From Pseudopedobacter beijingensis (GTDB taxonomy: Bacteria; Bacteroidota; Bacteroidia; Sphingobacteriales; Sphingobacteriaceae): DNA of 64,000 nucleotides. Positions 35,677-45,509 of the stretch are shown here, in pieces. The notes beneath the pieces were generated by a model, which saw nothing but the letters and a program-made list of their open reading frames with translations, did not search any database and had not been told where the DNA came from. Each line of letters opens with the position of its first letter. Positions within the stretch are counted from its first letter, which is position 1. Made by a program: the position numbers and the translations under genes. Location: positions 27,147 through 91,146 of the forward strand of contig NZ_JBHUDG010000047.1 of assembly GCF_042678145.1 (NCBI RefSeq), written 5' to 3'.

Positions 35677-35704
35677 AAAGGGTTGTTTAAAACAACCCTT
35701 TTTT
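35677..35704 (+). terminator. Terminator after hpf
   Basis: Arms AAAGGGTTG (35677-35685) and CAACCCTTT (35693-35701) with a 7-base loop that can pair further, followed by TTT. It lies between convergent hpf and pcm. Confidence 0.8.
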
Positions 35705-35765
35705 GCTAGGGTAAGCAAAGTCGAAATCTTTTCTTTTTTAGATATATTTCTTCAATATTCAAAAA

Positions 35766-36422
35766 CTACCAGGCTTTATCTCCTAAAAGTGGAACAAAAC
35801 GAAAAGTATCTAATACAATCTTATCGAATTCATTTTCCGAAACACGTAACACGGTAGTCATTTTCTGAGACTTCTCGTCTCCCACAGGAATCACTATAAT
35901 TCCCCCTATTTTTAGTTGTCTCAACAATATCTCAGGAACAAACGGAGCTCCTGCCGTTACTATAATTTTATCGTAAGGGGCATGTTCAGGAATCCCCCTG
36001 GAACCATCACCTAAATAAAATTCAGCATGATATCCTAAATACGGCAGCATTTTAGAAGTGCGCTCGTATAATTTCTCTTGCCTTTCAATGGTTACCACCT
36101 TTGCCCCTAATTCTAACAGTACACAAGTTTGGTAGCCACATCCGGTACCAATTTCGAGTATCTTATCGCCTTTATTAATATGGAGTAACTCACTTTGGTA
36201 AGCTACCGTATACGGATTGGAAATAGTTTGTCCTTCTCCTATCGGAAAAGCTTTATCCTGATAAGCCTGATTCCAAAAGGTTTCATCAAAAAAATAATGC
36301 CTTTTTACATTTCCAATTGCTTTTAAAACATTACTATCCGAGATTCCCTTAGCTTTAAGTTCCTCTACAAGCTGCTTTCTTGCTCCCCTTTCCCTGTAAT
36401 TATCAATAAATTTATAAGCCAT
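35766..36422 (-). CDS. pcm: Protein-L-isoaspartate O-methyltransferase
   Basis: A 218-residue SAM-dependent methyltransferase that repairs isoaspartyl residues in damaged proteins. The motif I SAM loop is LEIGTGCGYQT, preceded by the QTISNPYTVAYQSELL segment diagnostic of Pcm, and followed by VTIERQEKLYE. A GTG at 36452 would add ten residues; the ATG at 36420-36422, giving MAYKFIDNYRERGARKQLV, fits the family better. Monocistronic. Confidence 0.93.
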   Translation of the reverse strand: MAYKFIDNYRERGARKQLVEELKAKGISDSNVLKAIGNVKRHYFFDETFWNQAYQDKAFPIGEGQTISNPYTVAYQSELLHINKGDKILEIGTGCGYQTCVLLELGAKVVTIERQEKLYERTSKMLPYLGYHAEFYLGDGSRGIPEHAPYDKIIVTAGAPFVPEILLRQLKIGGIIVIPVGDEKSQKMTTVLRVSENEFDKIVLDTFRFVPLLGDKAW

Positions 36423-36767
36423 TACAATTATAGATTCTCCAAAATCAGACACCGAATTTAAGGCTATTTTATGGCTTTTCTGCTATGTTGGTTTTCAACA
36501 ATAGCTAAGCATCAGTATATCAAAAGCAAAAATATTTTTTTGAGATTATTTCCCCTAAGTAAAAAAGCATCCTCATCGTTCTAAAACGTCAAATCATCAA
36601 AAAACCTCTTCTTTTCCTAAAAAAGCGGTAACAAAACAGATATTCTATTTATTTAAAAAAGACAGATGTTGCTTTTATCCTAATAATTAAAAAAGCAAAA
36701 AATCAGAATTTATTTATAAAAAACATATTGAGCATATTATTTGTTTATATTCGCACAACATTTTAAA
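36423..36767. other. Intergenic region between divergent genes, no gene seen
   Basis: About 345 A/T-rich bases between pcm and an outer-membrane protein gene. The sequence TATATTCG at 36746-36753 is one mismatch from TAnnTTTG and could be the -7 box for the right-hand gene. No other feature is supported. Confidence 0.4.
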
Positions 36768-37451
36768 ATGAAGAAAACGCGCTTATTACTTATTCTGTTA
36801 ATCGTTTCAAATATTTCGTTCGCTCAATCACAGGATGAACATCCATATTCTATTGGAATAAATATGATGAGCTACAAAGAGGTTCCGAAATTGCAAAATG
36901 AATACAGAGGAGGAGAAATGAAGTACCTCCCTGCCTATTTAAGTGGCGTAATGATTAAATTTAACGATAATCAAATAAGCTACAGACTATCTGGTTCTGC
37001 CTTTTCAAAATCAGATTACTCATTCATAAACAATTGCAAAAATTGTGAAATCGTAAACGGAAATTTCAAAGACTATCAGTTAGGATTGGGTTTTGAAAAA
37101 AACATATTATATGGTGTAATTCAACCTTTTTACGGTTCTGACATTTCATACAAAAGAATAACTTTTGAAGGAACTGCTTTCGACATTAAATCCAACTCAT
37201 TCTTATACGATTCTTACGTTGAAAAAAGTGGAGCTATGCTATCTCCTTTTATAGGCGTAAAAGCTAATATTTTCAGAGCAAGATTTACAATAAGCGCCGA
37301 AGCTGGTCTTGACCTCATGTACACCTATGAAAAAGAAACCAAAACAGACCTTGCCGACAATCAGCTCAGTTTAAATACTTTTAACAGATGGGGTGTATTC
37401 GGAAAACCTTTGGGCCTTTTATCTCTGCAGATTAATTTAGGAAATCAATAA
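36768..37451 (+). CDS. Putative outer-membrane beta-barrel protein
   Basis: A 227-residue exported protein with a signal peptide (MKKTRLLLILLIVSNISFAQ). The start is the ATG at 36768; an upstream TTG frame is not credible. The mature part alternates polar and apolar residues and aromatic ends of strands (AYLSGVMIKFNDNQISYRLS, YQLGLGFEKNILYGVIQPFY), and ends LLSLQINLGNQ, as expected for a small outer-membrane barrel. There is a lone cysteine pair (NCKNCE). No named family recognised. It converges on priA with 7 bases... that is, its end abuts and overlaps the priA end region. Confidence 0.6.
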   Translation: MKKTRLLLILLIVSNISFAQSQDEHPYSIGINMMSYKEVPKLQNEYRGGEMKYLPAYLSGVMIKFNDNQISYRLSGSAFSKSDYSFINNCKNCEIVNGNFKDYQLGLGFEKNILYGVIQPFYGSDISYKRITFEGTAFDIKSNSFLYDSYVEKSGAMLSPFIGVKANIFRARFTISAEAGLDLMYTYEKETKTDLADNQLSLNTFNRWGVFGKPLGLLSLQINLGNQ

Positions 37452-39922
37452 GGGTCAACGTTAACCATTAAAAAGGCTCCCTTATTGGTCTTTTTACCTT
37501 CAAATTCAAGCATTTTTTGCTTAACAAACTCTTTTACTTTATAAATAGACTGACTTTCCAAATCTATTTTTATGGTTATAGTCTGGATATAATAGTTTCT
37601 TATACGACCAACCAACGGAACCTGTGGCCCTATAATAGCCTTTCCCAAGGTATGTTTTAATTCGGCTGCAAATTGTTCTGCAATCGCCTGATTAGTCTGG
37701 AAATCTTTGTGTTTAACATCTATTTGTATAATCCTAAAAAATGGAGGATAGCTAAACTGCTTACGTTCCCTTAACTCGTCCAAATACATTCCTTCGTAAT
37801 CATTCTTCACAACTTGTTGTATAATACGGTTCTTTACATCGTAAGTTTGTATTAAAACTTTCCCTTGCTTATCTCTCCGACCTGCCCTTCCCGCTACCTG
37901 AGACAGCATCTGAAAACTTCTTTCGTAAGCTCTAAAGTCCGGAAACTGCAACATATTATCTGCATTGATAATGCCTATCAAAGTCACATTTTCAAAATCC
38001 AGCCCCTTAGCTACCATTTGCGTTCCCACAAGCACATCCAGTTTCCCTTCCTCAAAATCAGTAATGATATTCAAATGGGCATTCTTATTCCGGGTGGTAT
38101 CGTAATCTAAACGGCCAATTCTTAAGTCTGGTAATATGGCTTTTAAATCATCCTCTACCTTCTCTGTTCCCAAACCTTTATATTCCAGATGTTTTGATCC
38201 ACAGGCTACACACTCACTAATATTGTCTTCCTGATAACCGCAATAATGACAATGCAATTTATTGGTTGATTTATGGTAAGTGAGACTTACATCACAATTC
38301 ACACATTTCGGTGTATTGCCACAGGTCTTACAAATAAGTATAGGTACATAACCTCTCCTGTTCTGGAATAAAATAACTTGTTCTTTTGAAGCCACTGTAT
38401 CTTCTACCTGCTTCAATAGAATATTACTAAAGTTCTCTATAACCGCCTTTCTTTCCCGCTGTTCTGCTATACTAATAACTTCTATATCGGGCATTTTAAC
38501 CCCGCTATACCTATTCAGCAAAGTAACCAGTCCATATTTCTGAGATTTGGCATTAAAATAGGTTTCCAGAGAAGGAGTTGCTGATCCTAACAAAATCTTG
38601 GCTCCAAATATACTTCCCATCACAATAGCAACGTCTCTGGCATGGTATCTTGGCGCAGGATCATATTGTTTATAACTGGCTTCATGTTCCTCGTCAACAA
38701 TAATTAATCCCAGATCATAAAACGGAAGAAATAAGGCCGACCTTGCTCCTAAAATAATCTGTACTTCATTATTAAGAACTTTCTCCCATATTTCTGCCCG
38801 TTCATTATCATTAAACTTACTATGATATACAATAATTTTATTACCGAAATGGTGCTTCAATCTCTCAATAATCTGAGCCGTCAAAGCAATTTCCGGTAAC
38901 AGATAAAGTACCTGCTTTCCTTGTTCAAGATAATCTTCCATCATACGGATGTAGATCTGCGTTTTTCCGGAAGAAGTTACTCCATAAAGTAAGTTAACCG
39001 GCTTTTCTAAGAAATTACGCTTAATTTCCTGATAGGCAAACTCTTGCTCCTGGCTCAGTAAAAAACTTCCGTCAGCATCTTCACCCCCTAATTCAAAACG
39101 ACTAATAACTTCTTCAGCAACTACAAATACATCTTTTTCTATCAAGCTCTTAATAACACCATCGCTCACTCCGGCAGCTTCAACCAGAGCTTTACGGGTA
39201 ATTTTAGCACCTTCCTTATGTAGCTTCATGTAAGCTAATAAAGCATCCAGCTGTTTAGGTGTTTTTTCTAAAAAGGTAAATAATTCCCTCAGGTTGTTTT
39301 TATCGTCATAAAAACTGTGCAACTGAATAAACCTTGCCTTTTTGGGTTTAAATTTCTGGTTTAATTCTTCTGATATGTACAGTATTTTTTTTGATAGTAA
39401 GGACTTTATAATAGGAAAAATAGTTTTTTGTCCTAAAATATTGGTAATCTCGGCTATACTAAGCTCATTCTGTATTTCCAAAGCTTCTACCAATAAGTAC
39501 TCTTTATCAGTCAGCAGGTTTTTATCATATTCATGCTCCCTGTTCAGAATAATTTTGGTTTCGCTGGCCAATTTCAATGCAGAAGGTAAAGCGGCCGACA
39601 TCACTTCGCCCGGATGGCATAAATAATAATCGGCTATCCAATTCCAAAGCTTTAATTGCTTATCATTAACAATTGGTTTTTCATCAATAATATCTATCAG
39701 GTATTTGGCTTCGTAACCTAATGGTGCTTTATTTCCTACACCAGCAATAATAGCTGTATACACCTTGCTTCGTCCAAACTGGACTACACAACGTTTTCCA
39801 ATACTTACCTCTGCATTCAGAGAAACAGGCACCCTGTAAGTATATAGCTTAGGAATAGAAAGCGGAAGTAAAACCTCTACAAACAACGTTTCTTTGGAAA
39901 CCGTTGTATCAAATACCATCAT
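37445..39922 (-). CDS. priA: Primosomal replication restart helicase PriA
   Basis: An 825-residue superfamily 2 helicase that reloads the replisome at stalled forks. After the N-terminal DNA-binding domain come Walker A GVTSSGKT, the DEEH box in IVDEEHE, GSATPS, the zinc-binding cluster (CKTCGNTPKCVNCDVS and CHYCGYQ, ECVACGS) and the helicase C-terminal part with GTQMVAKGLDF and QVAGRAGR. Length is normal. Its 3' end overlaps the convergent outer-membrane gene by 7 bases, and its ATG overlaps the stop of the DUF423 gene by 4, so it is co-transcribed with that gene. Confidence 0.96.
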   Translation of the reverse strand: MMVFDTTVSKETLFVEVLLPLSIPKLYTYRVPVSLNAEVSIGKRCVVQFGRSKVYTAIIAGVGNKAPLGYEAKYLIDIIDEKPIVNDKQLKLWNWIADYYLCHPGEVMSAALPSALKLASETKIILNREHEYDKNLLTDKEYLLVEALEIQNELSIAEITNILGQKTIFPIIKSLLSKKILYISEELNQKFKPKKARFIQLHSFYDDKNNLRELFTFLEKTPKQLDALLAYMKLHKEGAKITRKALVEAAGVSDGVIKSLIEKDVFVVAEEVISRFELGGEDADGSFLLSQEQEFAYQEIKRNFLEKPVNLLYGVTSSGKTQIYIRMMEDYLEQGKQVLYLLPEIALTAQIIERLKHHFGNKIIVYHSKFNDNERAEIWEKVLNNEVQIILGARSALFLPFYDLGLIIVDEEHEASYKQYDPAPRYHARDVAIVMGSIFGAKILLGSATPSLETYFNAKSQKYGLVTLLNRYSGVKMPDIEVISIAEQRERKAVIENFSNILLKQVEDTVASKEQVILFQNRRGYVPILICKTCGNTPKCVNCDVSLTYHKSTNKLHCHYCGYQEDNISECVACGSKHLEYKGLGTEKVEDDLKAILPDLRIGRLDYDTTRNKNAHLNIITDFEEGKLDVLVGTQMVAKGLDFENVTLIGIINADNMLQFPDFRAYERSFQMLSQVAGRAGRRDKQGKVLIQTYDVKNRIIQQVVKNDYEGMYLDELRERKQFSYPPFFRIIQIDVKHKDFQTNQAIAEQFAAELKHTLGKAIIGPQVPLVGRIRNYYIQTITIKIDLESQSIYKVKEFVKQKMLEFEGKKTNKGAFLMVNVDPY

Positions 39923-40308
39923 TTATCTCTAATTGCTGCAAAAAGTAAAGCGCCCCAACCTAAAATAAATAGTAGACCTCCTATTGGGGTTATTGGTCCA
40001 AGTATACCTGCAAAACTATTGATATTCAGAAAATCTCTTAACGCAAGTAAATACAAAGACCCGCTGAATAAAACGATTCCCAAAGTAAAACAATAGGATG
40101 AGAAATTGATAAGATTGTTTTTATATCTTGCAAAAGTACTTAAGAAAAGTAATGCCAATGTGTGATAAAATTGATATTGTACAGCTTTATTCCAGATCTC
40201 AGCTCCGTAAGAGGTTAAAACTCCTTTCAAGGCATGGGCTCCAAACGCTCCCAGCACCACTGCTAGTGCGCCGAAGACAGCTGCTGATATAATTATTCGT
40301 TTATTCAT
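39919..40308 (-). CDS. DUF423 family membrane protein
   Basis: A 129-residue inner-membrane protein with four hydrophobic segments. The N-terminal FGALAVVLGAFGAHALKGVL and the C-terminal GPITPIGGLLFILGWGALLF are diagnostic for DUF423 (YgdD-like). Function unknown. It is the first gene of a two-gene run with priA, 4-base overlap. Confidence 0.88.
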   Translation of the reverse strand: MNKRIIISAAVFGALAVVLGAFGAHALKGVLTSYGAEIWNKAVQYQFYHTLALLFLSTFARYKNNLINFSSYCFTLGIVLFSGSLYLLALRDFLNINSFAGILGPITPIGGLLFILGWGALLFAAIRDK

Positions 40309-40598
40309 GGACTTAAATGAACCGCTAATTTAATAAAGATGCAATCTATTTAGGCTACAAAGATTGAAAAATCTATTTTTGTTACTTATTGGCTACAAAC
40401 TTCAATAATTTTATATCGGCTTAAACAATACACTATGAGAAAATTAACAGCTTATTTTAAATATGAATGCTTCATTTTAGTAAAAAGGCTTTATTATTGC
40501 TAATATTCTTACTTCTACCAGCTTTTATTAAAATAAGATCATACTCATACAAACATTAAAAAATTTAAAAAGCCACAAACACAATATAATTAAAATAA

Positions 40599-42206
40599 AT
40601 GAAACGTATTATATTTATCATATCCTTTTTATTTGTTATAGTTATTGGTATAACTGTTTTCTATTTTAAAAGTATTGGTTCGGCAGAAAATACTGCTGAA
40701 AAAGTTTTTAATACTTTACCCGAAGACGCATCCTTAGTATTCGAGTGTAAAAATGAAGGTTACTTTTTTGATATATTCAAAGACTTTAGTTTATTTTCTG
40801 ATCTTTTGGGTAAAAAAAGCGCCGATCATTTAAAGGCATTAAAGTCTGTATTTATTGAAGACAATCTGCTTAAAGAGGTGTTTGAAAATAGCGAACTTTA
40901 TTTTTCATTACATAAAACTGCTACCAACCAGGCCGATTTATTAGTTGCTACCGCATTTAGCTCAAATAAGTCACAAGATTTTGCACACTTACTGGCAACC
41001 ATGAAATCAAAATATATTGTTAAAGACAGCAGTAATTATCATTACCTGAACTTTAATAACGATTCTCGCTTTTATTTTGCCTTTTCGAATGATCTGATGC
41101 TGGGTTCTTTTAACGAAGAACTATTAAAAAACACCTTAAATAATAAACAGCAAAACCACAAACCAGCTTTTACTTTCAAGAAAATAACGGGTAACCAAAG
41201 AAACAAAAACTCTATTGCAAACCTCTACATCAATTATGTAAACTTAAACAAGCTGTTAAACAATTTTTCTAATAGAAAAAACCCGGTTGAAACAGCTAAT
41301 CTAAAAAGTTTTCATGCAATTTCGGCTTTAAACATCAATTACCAGTCCAATGCCTTAATGTTTAGCGGAACTACAGAACTGGACGATAACCAGAAAGAGT
41401 ATTCCGCTCTATTGCTAAACCAAAAACCGGGCAAAAACACGCTATCTAACATATTACCTTACGATGCGGCTTCCTACCTTTTTTATTTTGTGTCTGATGG
41501 AAAATCATTCGACACCAAGCTTAACGAACTTTTAAGTCACAGAAAAGAACTTGCCAAAAAACATCAACAGGTACAAAATATTTCCCAAAAACACTCCATC
41601 AATATAGATAAAGAATTACCGGAAGTGATTGGTAGCGAATTTGGCACCGTACAATTAGCTTCCAGAGATAAACTGGGACTGATAAAATCAAAGAAAATAG
41701 ACCGATTGGCCTTTATTTTCTCAGCCATAAGCAGTGCAACTAACGAACCACGCATCCGCCGATTTGACGATTCTGATTTATTGTATTATTACCTTGGCGA
41801 TCCTTTCCAAGAATTTAAACGTCCTCTGTATACCATGATAGAAAATCACATTATCGTATCAAACGACATGAGCTCTTTAAAACGGTTTTTAAATAACTAC
41901 GAAACACAAAATTTCTTAAGCAGAACAGATAAAAACATCTATTTTCAGGAATACCTATCTAATCAGGGGAATATTTTCTTCTTTATACACAACGGAAATT
42001 CTAAAGGAAACATACGTTCTTTCCTAAGCGGAACTTCTTATAAAAATATGTTGAGTGATGATTTTGACTGGAAAAACATCTATGGTTTCTCCATACAGTT
42101 TAGTGCCGATAAAGATAAATTCTTTACCAATTTATTTATGAGTAAGATCCCCCAACCTACAGAAATTAAGCAGGAAACTTTACCGCTGGATTCTTTATTA
42201 AAGTAA
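40599..42206 (+). CDS. Membrane-anchored exported protein of unknown function
   Basis: A 535-residue protein with one N-terminal hydrophobic segment (residues about 4-23) and a large extracytoplasmic part. No motif is recognised; after the anchor comes VFNTLPEDASLVFECKNEG, which recalls proteins annotated as DUF3352 and similar in Bacteroidetes, but I would not assign that. It is followed after 7 bases by a DUF5723 beta-barrel gene, so the two are an operon and may act together in the envelope. The 290 bases upstream are A/T-rich with no other gene. Confidence 0.65.
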   Translation: MKRIIFIISFLFVIVIGITVFYFKSIGSAENTAEKVFNTLPEDASLVFECKNEGYFFDIFKDFSLFSDLLGKKSADHLKALKSVFIEDNLLKEVFENSELYFSLHKTATNQADLLVATAFSSNKSQDFAHLLATMKSKYIVKDSSNYHYLNFNNDSRFYFAFSNDLMLGSFNEELLKNTLNNKQQNHKPAFTFKKITGNQRNKNSIANLYINYVNLNKLLNNFSNRKNPVETANLKSFHAISALNINYQSNALMFSGTTELDDNQKEYSALLLNQKPGKNTLSNILPYDAASYLFYFVSDGKSFDTKLNELLSHRKELAKKHQQVQNISQKHSINIDKELPEVIGSEFGTVQLASRDKLGLIKSKKIDRLAFIFSAISSATNEPRIRRFDDSDLLYYYLGDPFQEFKRPLYTMIENHIIVSNDMSSLKRFLNNYETQNFLSRTDKNIYFQEYLSNQGNIFFFIHNGNSKGNIRSFLSGTSYKNMLSDDFDWKNIYGFSIQFSADKDKFFTNLFMSKIPQPTEIKQETLPLDSLLK

Positions 42207-42213
42207 GATAAAC

Positions 42214-43641
42214 ATGAAGAAAACACATCTGTTCATTATAATGTTAATAGGATTTTCCATAAGCACAAATGCACAGCAGTTTTCTTTAACTCATTCTAAA
42301 ACGCTTTACGATTCTTTTGAGAACCCAGCAGTTTCTTCCTATACACCAGAGCAAAGCTTTAAATACAATATCAGCATATTGCCCAGTATATTTTTAGATT
42401 TTAAAATCAAAGGAGATGCAGAAACAGCACTCAAAAGTGTACTATTCGGTAAAGACATAGACAAATCTTCTTTCAACTCATTAAACAACGAACTGAATCG
42501 GTTAAACATCAATTTCAATGGTTACCTGTTTATGTTTAAGATATTAAAAACAGCAGAGTACCAAAGAGAAATGGGGATCTCTTTAAGATTAAAAGACGAT
42601 GGTAATTACTCCGTCAGCAATATGGCAATAGTACTTCCCTATTCCGGTACCGTCTTCGAACCTGGCAATTATCCCAATCAATTCATCAGTCATTATCAAA
42701 ACACAAGCTATTGGCAGTTAGGGTTAAGTTATAGAGAAAACTATAATTCGAAATTGGGATTTGGAGCTAAACTCGGACTACTTTCCGGCGCTTCCTTTTC
42801 TAAAATGGATATTAACGAATCCCTATTAGAAGCAAGGCCTGCTGACTACACCTTACACCTAAATGGCCATTATGTTAACTCTCATGGCGCAGATACTCTA
42901 GGAACCAGTTGGTTTATGCCGGATTTTAAAAACCCTGGGATATCTCTAAGCTTAGGAACATCTTACCGCTTTAACAATAACATCTACCTTACAGGCCATA
43001 TTAAAGATGCAGGATTTATTTTATGGAGCAAAAAAACACCGTCCTTCACATTTAACGATTCACTAACAGTTAGCAGAACTAAATCTACAGACTCTACCTA
43101 TAGGCAATTATATACCAATAAAATGAGAGAAATGTTAGAAAGAAACGAATCTTCTTCCAGTGCTTTCACTTCTAAGTTAAACACACAAATTGAGCTTGCA
43201 GCCTCCAGACAATTCGGCAACTTTAAACCAGTTGTGATGGTATCTAAAAATGCATTCAATTCAGACGGCTTTATAGCACTTCAGAACAACTATGTTTACA
43301 GGTCATTAAATTTGGCATTAAACGCTGCTTATTACCTGAATACAGGATGGAATTTTGGGGGAATGTTCATGATTAAATCTGCGAATGTTGACTTTTATCT
43401 GGGAACAGAGAAACTGTTTCCAACATATAATCTTACTAAAGCATATACACAAAAAGATGAAAATATAGGAAAAAGCCCTACTCAGGCTAACATCTTCTTA
43501 GGTTTCAGCTTTAAGTTTGGCCGCATCATGCAAACCATGCCATTTGCAGACTTTGTAGACGGCTTAAACGATAAAGAAACAGGCTACGTGTATAAACTCT
43601 CCAAAAAAGAAAAAAGAGCCTTAAAAAGACGTAAAAAATAA
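42214..43641 (+). CDS. DUF5723 family outer-membrane beta-barrel protein
   Basis: A 475-residue exported protein with a signal peptide (ending STNAQ). The mature chain shows the DUF5723 pattern: an early ENPAVSSYTPEQSFKYNISI segment, a lipid-pore-like barrel with GFGAKLGLLSGAS and GISLSLGTSYRFNNNIYLTG, and a late ANIFLGFSFKFGR. These proteins look like FadL/PorV-type barrels. The basic tail (KKEKRALKRRKK) is unusual. It is the second gene of an operon with the anchored protein upstream. Function unknown. Confidence 0.75.
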   Translation: MKKTHLFIIMLIGFSISTNAQQFSLTHSKTLYDSFENPAVSSYTPEQSFKYNISILPSIFLDFKIKGDAETALKSVLFGKDIDKSSFNSLNNELNRLNINFNGYLFMFKILKTAEYQREMGISLRLKDDGNYSVSNMAIVLPYSGTVFEPGNYPNQFISHYQNTSYWQLGLSYRENYNSKLGFGAKLGLLSGASFSKMDINESLLEARPADYTLHLNGHYVNSHGADTLGTSWFMPDFKNPGISLSLGTSYRFNNNIYLTGHIKDAGFILWSKKTPSFTFNDSLTVSRTKSTDSTYRQLYTNKMREMLERNESSSSAFTSKLNTQIELAASRQFGNFKPVVMVSKNAFNSDGFIALQNNYVYRSLNLALNAAYYLNTGWNFGGMFMIKSANVDFYLGTEKLFPTYNLTKAYTQKDENIGKSPTQANIFLGFSFKFGRIMQTMPFADFVDGLNDKETGYVYKLSKKEKRALKRRKK

Positions 43642-43682
43642 GATCCTGTCTAAATTTATATGGTAAAATTTCAAATAAGACT

Positions 43683-44375
43683 CTAAGCTTTTTTCTTCAC
43701 TCCCGCCACATAATCTTTCAGATAATAAGGCTCAAAATAAGCCACATCCTCAAACTGTTGTTTTTCGAACTTTTGCTGTGCAATCTGAACCATATCTGCT
43801 GCCGAATTCACATAAGTATCCAACACCCTTGCATTCAGGTGCAGTCCTAAAACTTCTTCGCATTTAGGTGCTCCGTCTCCAAAGAAATAAACAACATGAC
43901 TATCTAAAAAATTACTGAAAGAATTCTCGTCCACAATGGTAGCAGCTACCTCAGCTACCATATTTTTTTCGCCATCAAAAACCGCCGAATAAACCTCCAT
44001 TCTTCTGGCATCTATCATTGGACAAAAAAGCGTGTATTTATTTACAGAAAAACACCTATCAATAAAACCGCTTGCCATCGCTTCTAATGTATTTACACCA
44101 ATAAGAGGAATATCCAACGCATAACAAAGTCCTTTTGCCGTAGAAACGCCTATTCTTAGCCCTGTATAAGAACCTGGCCCCATACTTACAGCTACTGCCT
44201 GCAATTGTTTAATATCTTTGCCCGCTTCTTTCAATATTTGCGATATAAACAAAGTCAGTTCAGCAGCGTGAATATTTTTTTCTGTTTTATCTATTTTAGA
44301 TATTAATGAACCATTCTCTGAAAGCGCAACAGAACAGGTAGTTGTTGATGTTTCTATATGCAAAATAAGTGACAT
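43683..44375 (-). CDS. tsaB: tRNA threonylcarbamoyladenosine biosynthesis protein TsaB
   Basis: A 230-residue ASKHA-fold protein that partners TsaD in making t6A37 on tRNAs. Visible are LHIETSTTTCSVAL at the N-terminus and VSMGPGSYTGLRIGVSTAKG near residue 70, diagnostic for TsaB. The ATG at 44373-44375 matches the family; the open frame extends 27 residues further upstream without support. Cytoplasmic. It is 142 bases after yidD on the same strand, and may be transcribed with that group. Confidence 0.95.
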   Translation of the reverse strand: MSLILHIETSTTTCSVALSENGSLISKIDKTEKNIHAAELTLFISQILKEAGKDIKQLQAVAVSMGPGSYTGLRIGVSTAKGLCYALDIPLIGVNTLEAMASGFIDRCFSVNKYTLFCPMIDARRMEVYSAVFDGEKNMVAEVAATIVDENSFSNFLDSHVVYFFGDGAPKCEEVLGLHLNARVLDTYVNSAADMVQIAQQKFEKQQFEDVAYFEPYYLKDYVAGVKKKA

Positions 44376-44517
44376 GCTGCGAAAATAATGTTTAATATTG
44401 AATTTATAACAACCAATAAATAATGATAAACAACTTATTTTTCCGCATTTCTGCATAGCTGCAAAACCACAAGCCTAACCCCTACCCTCCATAAACCAAA
44501 CAAGAAGAAACAAATTG

Positions 44518-44751
44518 TTAAGGAACCGGATCATGCCCATGTCCACCCCATGGATGACACCTACTTATCCTCTTTATCGTAAGCCATCCTCCTTTAAAAG
44601 GTCCATGCTTTTTGATAGCCTCTACCCCATATTGCGAACAAGTTGGAGTATATCTGCAGGAAGCCCCTAATATAGGCGATAAAAAATATTGATAAATCTT
44701 GATAAGCAGCAAGAAAAAAAAGGAAAATATATTTTTAATCAACCTAAGCAT
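44518..44751 (-). CDS. yidD: Membrane protein insertion efficiency factor YidD
   Basis: A 77-residue amphipathic protein that assists YidC insertion of membrane proteins. The family pattern is YQYFLSPILGASCRYTPTCS then QYGVEAIKKHG and RISRCHPWGGHGHDPVP, with its conserved cysteines. It overlaps rnpA by 8 bases, the usual rpmH-rnpA-yidD order. Confidence 0.96.
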   Translation of the reverse strand: MLRLIKNIFSFFFLLLIKIYQYFLSPILGASCRYTPTCSQYGVEAIKKHGPFKGGWLTIKRISRCHPWGGHGHDPVP

Positions 44752-45145
44752 CTTTCAGTTGTTTAACCAGCATTTTTAGCATCTTTACCATTTTCTCTTC
44801 TAAAAAATGGTAATCTAAAATTTCTTTACCAACATAGTTGATAGAAAAAACAATCTTCTGATTATCCTCTACTAAGGCTTTATATAATAAATCTCCTTTA
44901 TTTTTACGATAAGCCTCCCGTATGCGCCTTTTAATAAGGTTACGGTCTACACTATGCTTAAAGCGTTTTTTTGGGACACTAATAACTACTTGAGCTGGAT
45001 ATTTTTGGGTTAAATCCTCACTCTCTTTCCAAACAACACGAAAAGGATATAATAAAAAAGAAGAACTACTTGCAAAAAGAGAGTTTAACAACCTCTTGCT
45101 GCATAACCGTTCTTCTTTTTTAAAAGTATTGTCTTTTATTGCCAT
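44744..45145 (-). CDS. rnpA: Ribonuclease P protein component
   Basis: A 133-residue basic protein, the protein subunit of RNase P that processes tRNA 5' ends. The N-terminal FKKEERLCSKRLLNSLF and the RNR motif region KHSVDRNLIKRRIREAYRKN are diagnostic. It lies 58 bases after rpmH and overlaps yidD. Confidence 0.96.
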   Translation of the reverse strand: MAIKDNTFKKEERLCSKRLLNSLFASSSSFLLYPFRVVWKESEDLTQKYPAQVVISVPKKRFKHSVDRNLIKRRIREAYRKNKGDLLYKALVEDNQKIVFSINYVGKEILDYHFLEEKMVKMLKMLVKQLKDA

Positions 45146-45203
45146 ATCCGATCAATTAAAAAGTTATCGGATCCATCATCCTGAAGATAACGGAGCAATA
45201 AAT

Positions 45204-45362
45204 TTATGCTTTGTGACGACGCTCGTCAGATACAGTTAATTTTTTTCTGCCTTTAGCTCTTCTAGACGCTAATACTCTTCTACCGTTTGCAGTAGCCATT
45301 CTTTCTCTGAAACCGTGTTTATTTCTTCTTTTTCTTTGAGAAGGCTGAAATGTTCTTTTCAT
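45204..45362 (-). CDS. rpmH: 50S ribosomal protein L34
   Basis: A 52-residue ribosomal protein: MKRTFQPSQRKRRNKHGFRE, RMATANGRRVLASRRAKGRK, then a tail ending ERRHKA. The frame is open for 37 codons upstream, but the conserved start is the ATG ending at 45362. It is the first gene of the rpmH-rnpA-yidD group. No dnaA or oriC is seen next to it, as is usual in Bacteroidetes. Confidence 0.97.
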   Translation of the reverse strand: MKRTFQPSQRKRRNKHGFRERMATANGRRVLASRRAKGRKKLTVSDERRHKA

Positions 45363-45453
45363 GATTATATGTAATAATAATAAGTTCGCTCTAAAATTTA
45401 AGAGCGCAAATATAACCTTGTTTTTTTTAAATTCAAAGGCTACATAAAAAAAA

Positions 45454-45499
45454 TACAGAAAAGTTCTCAACAAAAACCTATAATGAGAACTTTTCTGTA
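45454..45499 (-). terminator. Terminator after mscL
   Basis: A perfect 16-bp inverted repeat (45454-45469 and 45484-45499, loop 14 bases) followed on the minus strand by a run of eight T, 10 bases after the mscL stop. Confidence 0.88.
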
Positions 45500-45509
45500 A
45501 AGTATTAGA

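Noticed and set aside
45204..45362. Replication origin near rpmH
   Set aside because: No dnaA gene or DnaA-box cluster is visible near the rpmH-rnpA group.
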